Source: Streptosporangium violaceochromogenes (GTDB lineage Bacteria > Actinomycetota > Actinomycetes > Streptosporangiales > Streptosporangiaceae). From it: a stretch of DNA of 64,000 bases. Shown here one piece after another: positions 54,160 to 63,895 of this stretch. How positions within the stretch are numbered: the stretch's first letter is position 1; each line of letters opens with the position of its first letter. The notes under the pieces were generated by a model. The model was not told where the DNA came from and made no database searches. It saw nothing but the letters and a program-made list of their open reading frames with translations. The DNA lies in assembly GCF_014654615.1 (NCBI RefSeq), contig NZ_BNBB01000007.1, forward strand, positions 181,292 to 245,291, given 5' to 3'. Position numbers and translations under genes: made by a program.

Positions 54160-55440
54160 ATGCCCACCTCGGGTGACACACCCCCCACGGGGCCACCGGC
54201 CAGGGTGGTCCTGGCCGAGTACTACGTCGGCGAGGGCGCCACGTACGTGTTCGGGGTCACCGCGGACGCGGACAGGCCGGACATCGTCCCGGTCGAGGTG
54301 TCCCGCGCCGACCTGCGGAACCTGGCGGACGCGGTCCGCGGGACACTGTCGGGCGACCCTGCGGGGCTCGCCGGTCATCTGGCGGATGAGCGGATGCGCC
54401 GGTTGGTCGCCCCGCTCCGGCGGTGGGCGGCGCCGGGTGACGTGGTCTGCCTGGTACCGCACGACGTCCTGTCCCTGCTGCCGCTGCACGCCGTACCGCT
54501 CGGAGACGGCCCGCTGACCGACCGCAACCCCGTGGTGTCGGTTCCCTCGGCCTCCGCGCTCCGCCGCCGGGCCGGGCGCGGGAGGCGGCCCGACACCGCG
54601 CTCATCGTCACCGGCCTGTGGCCGGGGAGACAGGAGGCCTTCGCCGGGGAGCAGTCACTCGCGGTCGCCCGGTGGTTCGGCGGCCCGGAGATCCTGACCG
54701 GGGGCCAGGCGTCCAGAGAGGAACTGCTCACCCGCCTGCGCGGCACCGGGACCCCGGCCGGCGTCCTGCACTTCGCGGCACACGGCGTCCTCGACGCCGG
54801 CGAGCCGATGCGCTCGGGGATCGAACTCGCCGGTGGCAGGCTGACCGCCGAGGACATCCTCGGCCTCCGGCTGGACGTCGACCTCGTCACACTGGGCGCG
54901 TGCCGGGCGGGAGAGGACGGCCACGCGCCGCGGCACCCGGGCGACGGGCTGGCCGGCCTGACCCGGGCCCTGCTGTACGCGGGCGCGTCCGCGGCCCTGC
55001 TCGCCCTCTGGCAGGTGGACGCGCTGCCCGCGGGCATGCTGCTCGGCAGCTTCTACGCCGGGCTGCGCGACGGGACGCCCAAGGCCGAGGCGCTGCGCCG
55101 CGCGCGGTCCTGGCTGCGCGAGCGGACGGTGGCCGACGTGCTCGACCACGCGGTGGGCGCACGCGCCCGGCTCGCGGGCGACCCCGCGGCCGTGGCGGCG
55201 GTCCGGCTGGAGGAGGGGAGGCTCCACCTGGCGGCGCGCGACGCCGCCACCGCGATCGGGGTGTTCTCCTCGCTCCTGGCCGGGAACGACCTGACCGGGG
55301 AGCAACGGCACGCCGCCGAGGTCGGCATGCTCAGGGCGAGGCTCGCCGCCGGCCGCGGCGCCGGGCCGGACTTCGGCCTGCGCGTGTTCACCGACCCCCG
55401 CCACTGGGCGCCGTTCGTCCTGGTCGGCGACTGGCGCTGA
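54160..55440 (+). CDS. CHAT-domain caspase-like cysteine protease
   Basis: The 426-residue protein begins with a typical CHAT lead-in (VVLAEYYVGEGATYVFGVTA) and has GDVVCLVPHDVLSLLPLHAV, the catalytic His208 in HFAAHGVLDAG and Cys248 in LGACRAGEDGH, then LLYAGASAALLALWQVDALP and SFYAGLRDGTPKAEALRRAR. A helical insert of about 75 residues (335-410) precedes the final HWAPFVLVGDW strand. It should be an active protease. GGAGAGG lies seven bases before ATG 54160. It is encoded just after the membrane/TPR protein. CHAT proteases act in defence and cell death in several bacteria. Confidence 0.92.
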   Translation: MPTSGDTPPTGPPARVVLAEYYVGEGATYVFGVTADADRPDIVPVEVSRADLRNLADAVRGTLSGDPAGLAGHLADERMRRLVAPLRRWAAPGDVVCLVPHDVLSLLPLHAVPLGDGPLTDRNPVVSVPSASALRRRAGRGRRPDTALIVTGLWPGRQEAFAGEQSLAVARWFGGPEILTGGQASREELLTRLRGTGTPAGVLHFAAHGVLDAGEPMRSGIELAGGRLTAEDILGLRLDVDLVTLGACRAGEDGHAPRHPGDGLAGLTRALLYAGASAALLALWQVDALPAGMLLGSFYAGLRDGTPKAEALRRARSWLRERTVADVLDHAVGARARLAGDPAAVAAVRLEEGRLHLAARDAATAIGVFSSLLAGNDLTGEQRHAAEVGMLRARLAAGRGAGPDFGLRVFTDPRHWAPFVLVGDWR

Positions 55441-55575
55441 TCCCGGCGCCCCGGTGGAGGAGGGAGGAAGGGGCGCGTGGCCGGATAGGCTTCTGGCGGG
55501 CGGCGGCCGGGCCGTCCTCCGTGCGGGAGGGGTCCGGTGGGGAGCCGGTACTCGTCAAGCGATCCGGGAGGCTTC

Positions 55576-56778
55576 GTGACCTACGACGTGGCGGCGGTAC
55601 GGGCGCACTTCCCCGCGCTGGAGGAGGGGGCGGCGCACTTCGACGGGCCGGGCGGCGCGCAGGTCCCCGGCCTGGTCGCGGACGCGGTGGCGGGCACCCT
55701 GCGCGCCGCGGTCTCCAACCGGGGGATCCGGAGCGCGGCCGAGCGCCGCGCCGACGACATCGTGACCGGGGCGCGCCGCGCGGTGGCCGACCTGCTCGCG
55801 GGAGAGCCCGGGGGCGTGGTGTTCGGCCGGAGCATGACACAGCTCACCTACGACATGGCCCGCGCCCTGGCGAAGGAGTGGCGTCCCGGCGACGAGGTCG
55901 TGGTCACCACGCTGGACCACGACGCGAACATCCGGCCGTGGGTGCACGCCGCCGAGCCGCGCGGCGTCACGGTGCGCCGGGCGGGCTTCGACCCCGCGAG
56001 CGGCGAGCTGGAGGTCGAGGCGGTCGCCGGCCTGCTGACCGGACGCACCAGGCTCGTCGCCGTCACCGCCGCGTCGAACCTGCTGGGCACCCGGCCGGAC
56101 ATCCCGGCGATCGCCGAGCGGGTGCACGCGGCCGGGGCGCTGCTCTACGTCGACGGCGTTCACCTGACGCCGCACAGCCTGGTCGACGCCGGGCGGTTCG
56201 GCGCCGACTTCTACGTCTGCTCGCCGTACAAGTTCCTCGGCCCGCACCTCGGCGTGCTGGCCGCCGATCCCGCGCTCCTGAGGACGATTCACCCGGACAA
56301 GCTGCTCGCCTCGGCCGACGCGGTGCCCGAGCGCTTCGAGCTGGGCACGCTGCCCTACGAGCTTCTCGCCGGGACCACGGCCGCCGTCGACTTCCTCGCC
56401 CGCCTCGTGCCGGGGAAGGGGAGCCGCCGCGAGCGGCTGGCCGTCTCGATGGCCGCGCTGGAGCGGCACGAACGGGCCATGCTCGAACGGCTCGAAGCGG
56501 GTCTGGCCGGGATCGCCGGGGTGACCTTCCACGGTTCACCCCGGCGCGACCGCACCCCCACGACGCTGTTCTCCCTCGATCGCGTCGCGCCCGCCGACGC
56601 CTACCGGCTTCTGGCCGAGCGCGGTGTCAACGCGCCCGCCGGTCACTTCTACGCCCTGGAGTGCTCTCGTGGGCTGGGGCTCGGCGACGCCGGTGCGATC
56701 CGGGCCGGGATCGCGCCCTACACCGACGAGTCCGACGTGGACAGGCTGGTGGAGGGCGTGCGCGAGATCGCCGGCTGA
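55576..56778 (+). CDS. PLP-dependent cysteine desulfurase-like aminotransferase (class V)
   Basis: The 400-residue enzyme has the class V fold: FGRSMTQLTYDMARALAKEW, TTLDHDANIRPWVHAAEPRG, YVDGVHLTPHSLVDAGRFGA (PLP Asp), VCSPYKFLGPHLGVLAAD (PLP Lys) and a C-terminal domain ending YTDESDVDRLVEGVREIAG. It resembles the cysteine-desulfurase-like group rather than IscS/SufS; I see no clear active-site Cys loop, so sulfur transfer is uncertain. The GTG start has GGGAGG five bases upstream. It lies 135 bases after the CHAT gene. Confidence 0.9.
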   Translation: MTYDVAAVRAHFPALEEGAAHFDGPGGAQVPGLVADAVAGTLRAAVSNRGIRSAAERRADDIVTGARRAVADLLAGEPGGVVFGRSMTQLTYDMARALAKEWRPGDEVVVTTLDHDANIRPWVHAAEPRGVTVRRAGFDPASGELEVEAVAGLLTGRTRLVAVTAASNLLGTRPDIPAIAERVHAAGALLYVDGVHLTPHSLVDAGRFGADFYVCSPYKFLGPHLGVLAADPALLRTIHPDKLLASADAVPERFELGTLPYELLAGTTAAVDFLARLVPGKGSRRERLAVSMAALERHERAMLERLEAGLAGIAGVTFHGSPRRDRTPTTLFSLDRVAPADAYRLLAERGVNAPAGHFYALECSRGLGLGDAGAIRAGIAPYTDESDVDRLVEGVREIAG

Positions 56779-56805
56779 GAGGCCGGTCCGCCGCGTACCG
56801 GCTTT

Positions 56806-57486
56806 TCAGTCGGCGATGTAGTCGATCGACCTGATCCAGTGGCCCCCGCCCGGTGAGACCTTGCGCGCGTGCATGAACATCGCGCCGCCCTCGTAGGAAT
56901 ACGCGCAGCGCCTGCCGCCGGCCTCGGCCTCGCATCCTTGGAACATGTGGCCGGTACCGCCGTACCGGGTCCGAAACAGCGTCCGTACCGCCCCTGAGGA
57001 GGCGACCTCCAGTCCGCGGTTCCTGTCACCTGCCTTCCACGCGTTGAAAAGGTGTTTCGCGGCCTTCTCCGGGGTGGTGAGATGGCGCGACCCGTAGACT
57101 CTGGACACCCTGGCCCCCGACACGATCATCAGGATCCCGTTGAGGGCGCCGGGGACCCGGACGCTGGTGTGGACGAACCGGCACGCGGCGCCCGCGCAGC
57201 CGGCGAAGTGGTCCGGGGCCCGGTAGGGGTAGGCGAACAGCGTGTTCACCGCGGCGGGCGTGGCGACGGCGGAGGCCGCGGCGCGGTCGGCCTTCAGCCA
57301 GGCTCGAAACAGCGCCTTCGCCACGGTGGACGGCCGCGCGGCCGTGCCGGAGGCCTGTCGCCCCTGCGCGGCCCCCGCCGGCCTCACGTCCGCGCCGTCG
57401 GCCTGTTCCCGCGCCTGCGCCTGCGCGGGAAGCGCCAGAACACCCATGACGGTCAGTACGGCGACCGCCTTCGCACCCATCGTCAC
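56806..57486 (-). CDS. Secreted protein of two repeated domains
   Basis: The 226-residue protein has a signal peptide (VAVLTVMGVLALPAQAQAR) and two copies of a 70-80 residue domain: AKALFRAWLKADRAAASAVA to FAGCAGAACRF, and AKHLFNAWKAGDRNRGLEVA to FQGCEAEAGGRRCAYSYE. Each carries a Cys pair likely to form a disulfide. Unknown family. GTG 57486 is chosen because AAGGAG lies eight bases upstream; ATG two codons on is an alternative. Confidence 0.75.
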   Translation of the reverse strand: MTMGAKAVAVLTVMGVLALPAQAQAREQADGADVRPAGAAQGRQASGTAARPSTVAKALFRAWLKADRAAASAVATPAAVNTLFAYPYRAPDHFAGCAGAACRFVHTSVRVPGALNGILMIVSGARVSRVYGSRHLTTPEKAAKHLFNAWKAGDRNRGLEVASSGAVRTLFRTRYGGTGHMFQGCEAEAGGRRCAYSYEGGAMFMHARKVSPGGGHWIRSIDYIAD

Positions 57487-57861
57487 TCTTGTCACTCCTT
57501 TTGGCGCGGGAGCCCGTCGTGGCCTCCCGCATCGGAAAGACGCCGAGACGGGTCCGAAGGTTCACCTCCGCTCCTCTCCGTCCCCCGTGCTCTCCGGGGC
57601 GCGGATGCGGCGGGGGAACGGGTTCTCCGGAAACGGGCGCCGACCGCCGGGACGCCCGTGAACCGTGTCGTCTCCGATCACCTGTCGAGTTGTGTCAAGC
57701 GGATATGGGCTGTTTCAAACGCCGATCGTTGCATGGGTGGTCGGTGGTGATATCAATGACGCCGCCGGGCGGAAGCCCGGAAGGGGCGGGCCGCGGTAAG
57801 GAGAAGACGCGGCGGTGAAAATGCAGGGTTCACCTCGCCGACGCCATGGTATTCATCAGAT
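57487..57861. other. Divergent region upstream of secreted protein gene
   Basis: The 375-base region holds the promoter side of the secreted protein gene and, near 57690-57760, an AT-richer patch. TATTCA (57850-57855) six bases before GTG 57862 fits a leaderless promoter. No gene seen. Confidence 0.45.
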
Positions 57862-58521
57862 GTGTCTGAACAGTCGGAATTGCCGGGGGGAAGAAACTGG
57901 AAGTTCGCCATGGCGGTGGCGACGTTCCTGGCGTCGATAAGCGCGGTCGTGGGCGTGGTCTTCGCCTGGGTCCTCAGACCGCCCGCCCCGGTGGACTACG
58001 GGCTCAAGGACTGGGCCGTCCAGGTGAACGCCGTGTGCGACAAGAAATGGGTCGAACTCGATTTCCGCAGGAAACTGAGGGTGGCGGGTGACAGCCTCAT
58101 CTCCACAATGCAGCTCACATCCTGGATGTTGCGGTCGGTGAGGCAGGGTGACAGCGTCGACGCCCGGAAATACCAGGAGCTGAAAGGGTTGCTGAAGGAA
58201 AGCGCCCGGGCGTTTCAGGACGTGGGGGACGCCAATAGGCAGTTGATCGGCCTGCTTCGCGAGATTCGGGTCCCGGAGGGGGCGAAAGACGGACGGACCG
58301 GGCAGGAGCGCGACAGGATCGAGCAGGTTTTCCGTCACGGAAACGCCGCCTCCAACACGTCCACGGAGATCGCCGGCGGGATGGAAAAGATCGACTTCGC
58401 GAATCCCCCGGCCTCCGTGGCGGTGCTGGGGGACCTCGCCGCCGCGGTGCGGAGAATGGAGGAGGAGGAGCGGCTCTGGAAGAACGGACTGCGGAGCCTG
58501 GGCGCCGACCACTGCGCCTGA
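57862..58521 (+). CDS. Membrane-anchored hypothetical protein
   Basis: The 219-residue protein has one N-terminal helix (FAMAVATFLASISAVVGVVF, residues 15-35) and a charged helical outer domain with two cysteines (NAVCDKKW and DHCA). It is predicted to face outward. The GTG start has no Shine-Dalgarno but a TATTCA element, so the message may be leaderless. No family recognised. Confidence 0.6.
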   Translation: MSEQSELPGGRNWKFAMAVATFLASISAVVGVVFAWVLRPPAPVDYGLKDWAVQVNAVCDKKWVELDFRRKLRVAGDSLISTMQLTSWMLRSVRQGDSVDARKYQELKGLLKESARAFQDVGDANRQLIGLLREIRVPEGAKDGRTGQERDRIEQVFRHGNAASNTSTEIAGGMEKIDFANPPASVAVLGDLAAAVRRMEEEERLWKNGLRSLGADHCA

Positions 58522-58603
58522 ACCCGCCCCGCCGCCGTGCTCCGCCACAGCGCCCTGTCACAGCGTCCGGGCGTCCGGTGCCGGGGGAGTGGGCGGTCCG
58601 CCG

Positions 58604-59080
58604 TCACCTCCGGCGCGGAGGGCGGGTGAGCCAGTGGTAGACGGTCGCGGTGGTCAGGCCGTAGGCGAGGTGGGGGACGGCGTCGGCGGCCCACGAGGAG
58701 ACCCCCCATTCACCGGGGTCGGTCAGTCCCAGGGCGGCGAGGGGGGTGTCGCCGGCGATCATCGCGGCGGCGGACAGGCCCAGGGCGGCTGCCACCGGGG
58801 GTGGACGCCGGTCGCCGGCGAGCAGGCCGTACAGCGCGCCGACGCTCAGACCGGTGGCGTAGCCGAGGAGCGCGCCCAGACCCTCGCGGCGGTTGGTGCC
58901 GGCCTCGCCGGAGCCGAGGTCGACGCCGGCCCGGCCGGCGAGGTCGTCGGCGGCCTCTCCCGGCAGTTCGCTCGCCGGGCGGGCGCGTACGGCCATGTCG
59001 AGATAGGCGGCGATGTTCAGGGCGGTGGTGCCCGCCGCCGCCGCGGCTACCCCCGCCACCACGTTCCACCCACGTGACAT
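58604..59080 (-). CDS. Small multi-pass membrane protein
   Basis: The 158-residue protein has four hydrophobic helices (NVVAGVAAAAAGTTALNIAA, LGALLGYATGLSVGALYGLL, VAAALGLSAAAMIAG, VPHLAYGLTTATVYHWL) and a polar loop after the first. GGAG lies eight bases before the ATG. Unknown family. It is divergent from the universal stress protein gene. Confidence 0.7.
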   Translation of the reverse strand: MSRGWNVVAGVAAAAAGTTALNIAAYLDMAVRARPASELPGEAADDLAGRAGVDLGSGEAGTNRREGLGALLGYATGLSVGALYGLLAGDRRPPPVAAALGLSAAAMIAGDTPLAALGLTDPGEWGVSSWAADAVPHLAYGLTTATVYHWLTRPPRRR

Positions 59081-59388
59081 GCCCGTTTCTCCCCCGAGAC
59101 GGCATTCTGTGAACCGGCCCCGGGCCGGTGACGAGGTGGATATGCCCGTCGCCGTCCGGGCCAACCACCACACCCGCCGGCTCACCGGCGCCCGCCCGGC
59201 GGGGGCCGGGGCCGTGAGGGCACGCCGGTCACGGCCCCGGGCGCGGCCCGCGATGAACCCCCGATGCCGGCGGGGACGGCGGGGAAGCCGGAAAAAGGGG
59301 CGGAAGGCCCCCGGGAGCCGGGTCTTTCGGCGGCTGTGCCCCTCGGTACGGGATGATCTTATGAGAGGCGACGTCTTTGGAGGTTGAT
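59081..59388. other. Region upstream of universal stress protein
   Basis: The 308-base region holds the start side of the membrane protein gene and of the stress protein gene. I found no clear DosR-like box or hairpin in it. Confidence 0.45.
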
Positions 59389-60276
59389 ATGACAGCGCAT
59401 GTGGTCGTGGGCGTAGACGGCTCCCCCTCCGCGGAGGCCGCGGTGCGGTGGGCGGCCGAGGACGCCTTCAGGCGCGGGTGCGCCCTCAGGATCGTTCACG
59501 TGTCCGAGCCGTGGACCCACGACTCCCGGCTGGAGACGCCGGCCGGCTTCCTGGAGTCCCTGGCCGAGCGGTCCGAGGCCGCGCTCGACGCCACGGCGAG
59601 CCTGGCGCGCGAGCACGCCCCCGGGCTCGCGGTGGAGACGTCGTCGGAGACCGGCCGTCCGGTCGAGGTCCTGCGGCGCGAGGCCGAGGGCGCCGAACAG
59701 ATCGTGGTGGGCAGCCGGGGGCGCGGCGGGTTCACCGGGCTGCTGCTCGGCTCGGTCTCCCTGGCGTTGGCCGGGCACGTGAGCGTGCCCGTGGTGGTCG
59801 TCCGAGGAGAGCAGGGGCGGGTGTACGGCGAGGTCGTCGTCGGGTTCGACAGGTCCTCGGAGTCGGAGGCCGCGCTGGCCTACGCCTTCGAGGAGGCGGT
59901 CCGCCGCGGCGCGCGGCTGCGCGCGGTCCACTCGTGGGAGCTGCCCGTCTTCGCGACGGGTGCCGCGGCCTATACCCCGCTGGTCGAGGACGTCTTCGCG
60001 TCCGAGCTGGGCCTGGCCTCGGAGGCCCTCGTCCCCTGGCGGAAGAGGTACCCGGGGGTCGAGGTCGAGGAGACCGTGGTCTACGGGCACCCGGTGGGCG
60101 TCATCTGCGAGGCGTCGGCCACCGCCGACCTCGTCGTCGTCGGGTCGCGGGGGCTGGGCGCGCTGGGCTCGGCCGTTCTGGGCTCGGTGAGTCACGGGGT
60201 GCTGCACCACGCGCGGTGCCCGGTGGCGGTGGTGCGCGCCTCGGAGGAGACGCCGGTGGAGGCGGAGGAGGCGTGA
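59389..60276 (+). CDS. Universal stress protein with two UspA domains
   Basis: The 295-residue protein has tandem UspA domains, each with VVVGVDGSPSAEAAVRWAAE / VVVGFDRSSESEAALAYAFE openings and the ATP loop GSRGRGGFTGLLLGSVS / GSRGLGALGSAVLGSVS, so both should bind ATP. GGAGG lies upstream. Such tandem USPs belong to the DosR dormancy regulon in mycobacteria. It is followed by cydAB on the same strand. Confidence 0.94.
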   Translation: MTAHVVVGVDGSPSAEAAVRWAAEDAFRRGCALRIVHVSEPWTHDSRLETPAGFLESLAERSEAALDATASLAREHAPGLAVETSSETGRPVEVLRREAEGAEQIVVGSRGRGGFTGLLLGSVSLALAGHVSVPVVVVRGEQGRVYGEVVVGFDRSSESEAALAYAFEEAVRRGARLRAVHSWELPVFATGAAAYTPLVEDVFASELGLASEALVPWRKRYPGVEVEETVVYGHPVGVICEASATADLVVVGSRGLGALGSAVLGSVSHGVLHHARCPVAVVRASEETPVEAEEA

Positions 60277-60317
60277 CGGGACCGTCGTATCGGGACAGGT
60301 GACCACAGGTCCTGACG

Positions 60318-60337
60318 ATCAGGACGAAAGTCCTCAT
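60318..60337. promoter_or_regulatory. DosR/DevR-like box upstream of cydA
   Basis: The site contains AGGACGAAAGTCCT and matches the DosR consensus TTSGGGACTWWAGTCCCSAA at 15 of 20 positions. It overlaps another perfect dyad GTCCTGA-3-TCAGGAC (60309-60325). It lies about 90 bases before cydA. A DosR-type regulator gene is near the end of the window. Confidence 0.6.
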
Positions 60338-60341
60338 GAGG

Positions 60342-60371
60342 GAAGGCCCGCCGGCCCTACGGCGGGCCTTC
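60342..60371 (+). terminator. Hairpin between stress protein and cydA
   Basis: Perfect 12-base arms (60342-60353, 60360-60371) with a 6-base loop lie 66 bases after the stress protein stop. It may end that transcript, or sit in the cydA leader. Confidence 0.7.
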
Positions 60372-60423
60372 GCCGTTCCGGGAGTCTTACGGGGGTAAAC
60401 GATGCGCGAGACGGAGCGACCCC

Positions 60424-61809
60424 ATGGACGTCTTGGACCTGTCACGCTGGCAGTTCGGGATAACGACGGTTTATCACTTTCTCTTCGTCCCGCTGACGAT
60501 CGGCCTGTCGGTCATCGTCGCGGGCCTGCAGACCGCCTGGTTCCGCACGAGGAACCCCGCCTACCTGCGGCTGACGAAGTTCTGGGGAAAGCTCTTTCTG
60601 ATCAACTTCGCGATGGGCGTGGTCACAGGCATCGTGCAGGAGTTCCAGTTCGGGATGAACTGGAGTGACTACTCCAGGTTCGTCGGCGACGTGTTCGGCG
60701 CGCCGCTGGCGATGGAGGGGCTGATGGCCTTCTTCCTGGAGTCCACCTTCCTCGGACTGTGGATCTTCGGGTGGGACAGGCTGTCGCCCAGGCTGCACCT
60801 GGCGACCATCTGGACGGCGGCCGTCGGCACCAACCTGTCGGCCTACTTCATCCTGGCGGCCAACTCGTGGATGCAGCACCCGGTCGGCTACCGCCTCAAC
60901 CCCGAGACCGGCCGCGCCGAGCTCACCGACATCTGGGCGGTCCTCACCAACTCCACCACGCTGGTCACCTTCCCGCACGTTCTGTTCGGCGCGTTCGTCA
61001 CCGCCGGTGCGTTCGTCGCCGGGGTGAGCGCCTGGCAGCTCCTCAGGAGGCGGCACGTCGAGCTGTTCCGCACCTCGGCGCGCATGGCCATGGCCGTCAC
61101 CCTCGTCGCCTCCGCGGGGGTCGCCCTCAGCGGGCACCTGCAGGCGCAGATCATGACGGAGCAGCAGCCGATGAAGATGGCCGCCGCCGAGGCGCTCTGG
61201 GAGGACGAGACCTCCGCCGGGTTCTCGCTGTTCGCCGTCGGCGACGTCACGGGCGGCCGCAACCACGTCAACCTCCAGGTGCCCTACGGCCTCAGCCTGC
61301 TGGCCACCGACACCCTGGACGGCAGGGTCGAGGGCATCAACGACATCCAGGCCCGCTACCGGGCCCTCTACGGTCCCGGCGACTACCGCCCGGTCGTCGG
61401 CCTGGCCTACTGGTCCTTCCGTCTGATGATCGGGTTCGGCGCGCTGTCGGGACTGCTCGCGCTGGCGGGCCTGTGGGTCACCCGCCGGGGCAGGCTTCCG
61501 GAGAACCCGTGGTTCCACCGGGTCGCGATCTGGGGCATCGGCCTGCCGTTCCTCGCCAACTCGCTGGGATGGGTCTTCACCGAGATGGGCCGCCAGCCGT
61601 GGACCGTCTTCGGCGTCATGCGCACGGCCGCCGCCGTCTCGCCCGGCGTCGACGTCACCGAGGTCGCGATCACCCTGACCGGCTTCACCCTGCTGTACGC
61701 CGCGCTCGCGGCGATCGAGGTCCGGCTGCTGCTGAAGTTCATCCGGCGCGGACCCGAGGACGAGCCCGGCCGGGAGGCCGCGGACACCGTCCCGGCCCTT
61801 TCCTACTGA
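60424..61809 (+). CDS. cydA: Cytochrome bd oxidase subunit I
   Basis: The 461-residue membrane protein has nine helices and the heme-ligand residues of CydA: His near residue 18 in TTVYHFLFVPLTIGLSV, His in PHVLFGAFVTAGAFVAGVS, and GWVFTEMGRQPW near the second heme site. The Q loop is the short type. Cytochrome bd is a high-affinity quinol oxidase for low oxygen. GGAGCGACCCC precedes the ATG. Its partner cydB follows after 126 bases. cydCD is not in the window. Confidence 0.97.
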   Translation: MDVLDLSRWQFGITTVYHFLFVPLTIGLSVIVAGLQTAWFRTRNPAYLRLTKFWGKLFLINFAMGVVTGIVQEFQFGMNWSDYSRFVGDVFGAPLAMEGLMAFFLESTFLGLWIFGWDRLSPRLHLATIWTAAVGTNLSAYFILAANSWMQHPVGYRLNPETGRAELTDIWAVLTNSTTLVTFPHVLFGAFVTAGAFVAGVSAWQLLRRRHVELFRTSARMAMAVTLVASAGVALSGHLQAQIMTEQQPMKMAAAEALWEDETSAGFSLFAVGDVTGGRNHVNLQVPYGLSLLATDTLDGRVEGINDIQARYRALYGPGDYRPVVGLAYWSFRLMIGFGALSGLLALAGLWVTRRGRLPENPWFHRVAIWGIGLPFLANSLGWVFTEMGRQPWTVFGVMRTAAAVSPGVDVTEVAITLTGFTLLYAALAAIEVRLLLKFIRRGPEDEPGREAADTVPALSY

Positions 61810-61935
61810 CGCCCGCCTGACTCCCGCCCGCATTCCACCCGCGTTCCGCCTGGTTCCCGCCGTCCTGTCCGGGCCCCTCCCGGTTCCTTTCCCCCGGCCG
61901 TCTCCACCGCGTCACGCTCTACCGAGGAACGTTCC

Positions 61936-62913
<978 letters not shown>

Positions 62914-62950
62914 CCGGGGAGGGATCGCGGGGAGAGGGCGCCCTCTCCGC

Positions 62951-63379
62951 CTACCGGAAACGGGCGACGAAGCGACGCTGCCAGGGGGTCTCCACGGCGC
63001 GTGAGGCGTAGTGCCTCCGAACGTAGGCGACCGCCTCGTGAGCCGGAACCCCGTCCAGGACGGCGAGGCAGGCCAGCGCGGTGCCGGTCCGCCCGTACCC
63101 GCCGCCGCAGGCGATCTCGACGCGCTCGCCTCCGGCGCGGGCCCACGCCTCGCGCAGAGCGTCCGCCGCGGCGGCGCGGTCGGACGGCAGCCAGAAGTCG
63201 GGCCAGCGCAGCCAGCGGGACTCCCAGGCGACGGCTGCCGGTTCACGGCCCAGCAGGTAAAGGGCGAAGCCGGGCGGCGGCCCCTCGGGGAGGGGGCGTC
63301 TGAGCCCCCGGCCCCGCACAAGCCGGCCCGAGGGCAGCCGTAGCACCCCCTTCGCCGCGGGCTCCCACGTGGTGATCAC
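62951..63379 (-). CDS. Protein-tyrosine/dual-specificity phosphatase-like protein
   Basis: The 142-residue protein ends with a phosphatase P loop ACGGGYGRTGTALACLAVL (Cys-x5-Arg, where the usual His before Cys is Ala) and a general-acid region WPDFWLPSD about 25 residues earlier. It is a small cytoplasmic phosphatase of the PTP/DSP type. GTG start; no strong Shine-Dalgarno. It lies between cydB and the oxidase-fold gene. Confidence 0.85.
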   Translation of the reverse strand: MITTWEPAAKGVLRLPSGRLVRGRGLRRPLPEGPPPGFALYLLGREPAAVAWESRWLRWPDFWLPSDRAAAADALREAWARAGGERVEIACGGGYGRTGTALACLAVLDGVPAHEAVAYVRRHYASRAVETPWQRRFVARFR

Positions 63380-63434
63380 GGGGCGAGCCTAGCTCACCCC
63401 GCCGTCGCGTCCCTGGTGTGCGGGCGAGGCGGGT

Positions 63435-63842
63435 CTAGCGCAGGATGCGCAGGCCGGCCATCCGGCCGGTGCCGACGGTGATGAAGTGGCCGGTACCTCC
63501 GGGCGTCCACGGGATCAGCGGAAGCCGGGACAGGCGGACGATCTCCGAGGGGGAGCGGACGGCCCTCGCGTGCCCGACGAGGGTCACCGCCCACCCGCTG
63601 CGCGTCTCGGCGTCGAACGTGTCGGCCTCGAAGGCGACCACCGCGTCACTGGCGGAGGCGGCCAGCCTGGAGCCCGCCGCGGTCCGGATGACGATCTCCT
63701 CGCCGTCCAGGCGGAAGGAGACGGGCTGTACCGCGGGAAGGGCGCGATCGGTGAAGGCGATCCGCCCGATCGGGACGGAGGAGAGCAGTTCCCGGCACTC
63801 TCGGAGGGAGAGGGCCTGTGAGCGGGTGGAGTCAAGCCTCAT
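63435..63842 (-). CDS. Pyridoxamine 5'-phosphate oxidase-fold protein
   Basis: The 135-residue protein begins MRLDSTRSQALSLRECRELL and has the split-barrel pattern GRIAFTDRALPAVQPVSFRL, EIVIRTAAGSRLAASASDAV, VVAFEADTFDAETRSGWAVT and VGHARAV. Small members bind flavin, F420 or heme and are common in the DosR regulon. GGTGAG lies four bases before the ATG. A DosR-like box is just upstream. Confidence 0.9.
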   Translation of the reverse strand: MRLDSTRSQALSLRECRELLSSVPIGRIAFTDRALPAVQPVSFRLDGEEIVIRTAAGSRLAASASDAVVAFEADTFDAETRSGWAVTLVGHARAVRSPSEIVRLSRLPLIPWTPGGTGHFITVGTGRMAGLRILR

Positions 63843-63875
63843 GCCGCTCACCCTGCTCGAAGCGGTGGGGACCCG

Positions 63876-63895
63876 GCAGAGGCTAAGGTCCCGTC
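63876..63895 (-). promoter_or_regulatory. DosR/DevR-like box upstream of oxidase-fold gene
   Basis: Read on the minus strand, the core GGGACCTTAGCCTC matches GGGACTWWAGTCCC at most positions; the outer bases match less well. Its centre is about 44 bases before the ATG, as expected for activator sites near -35 to -45. It overlaps the stop of the regulator gene. Confidence 0.55.
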
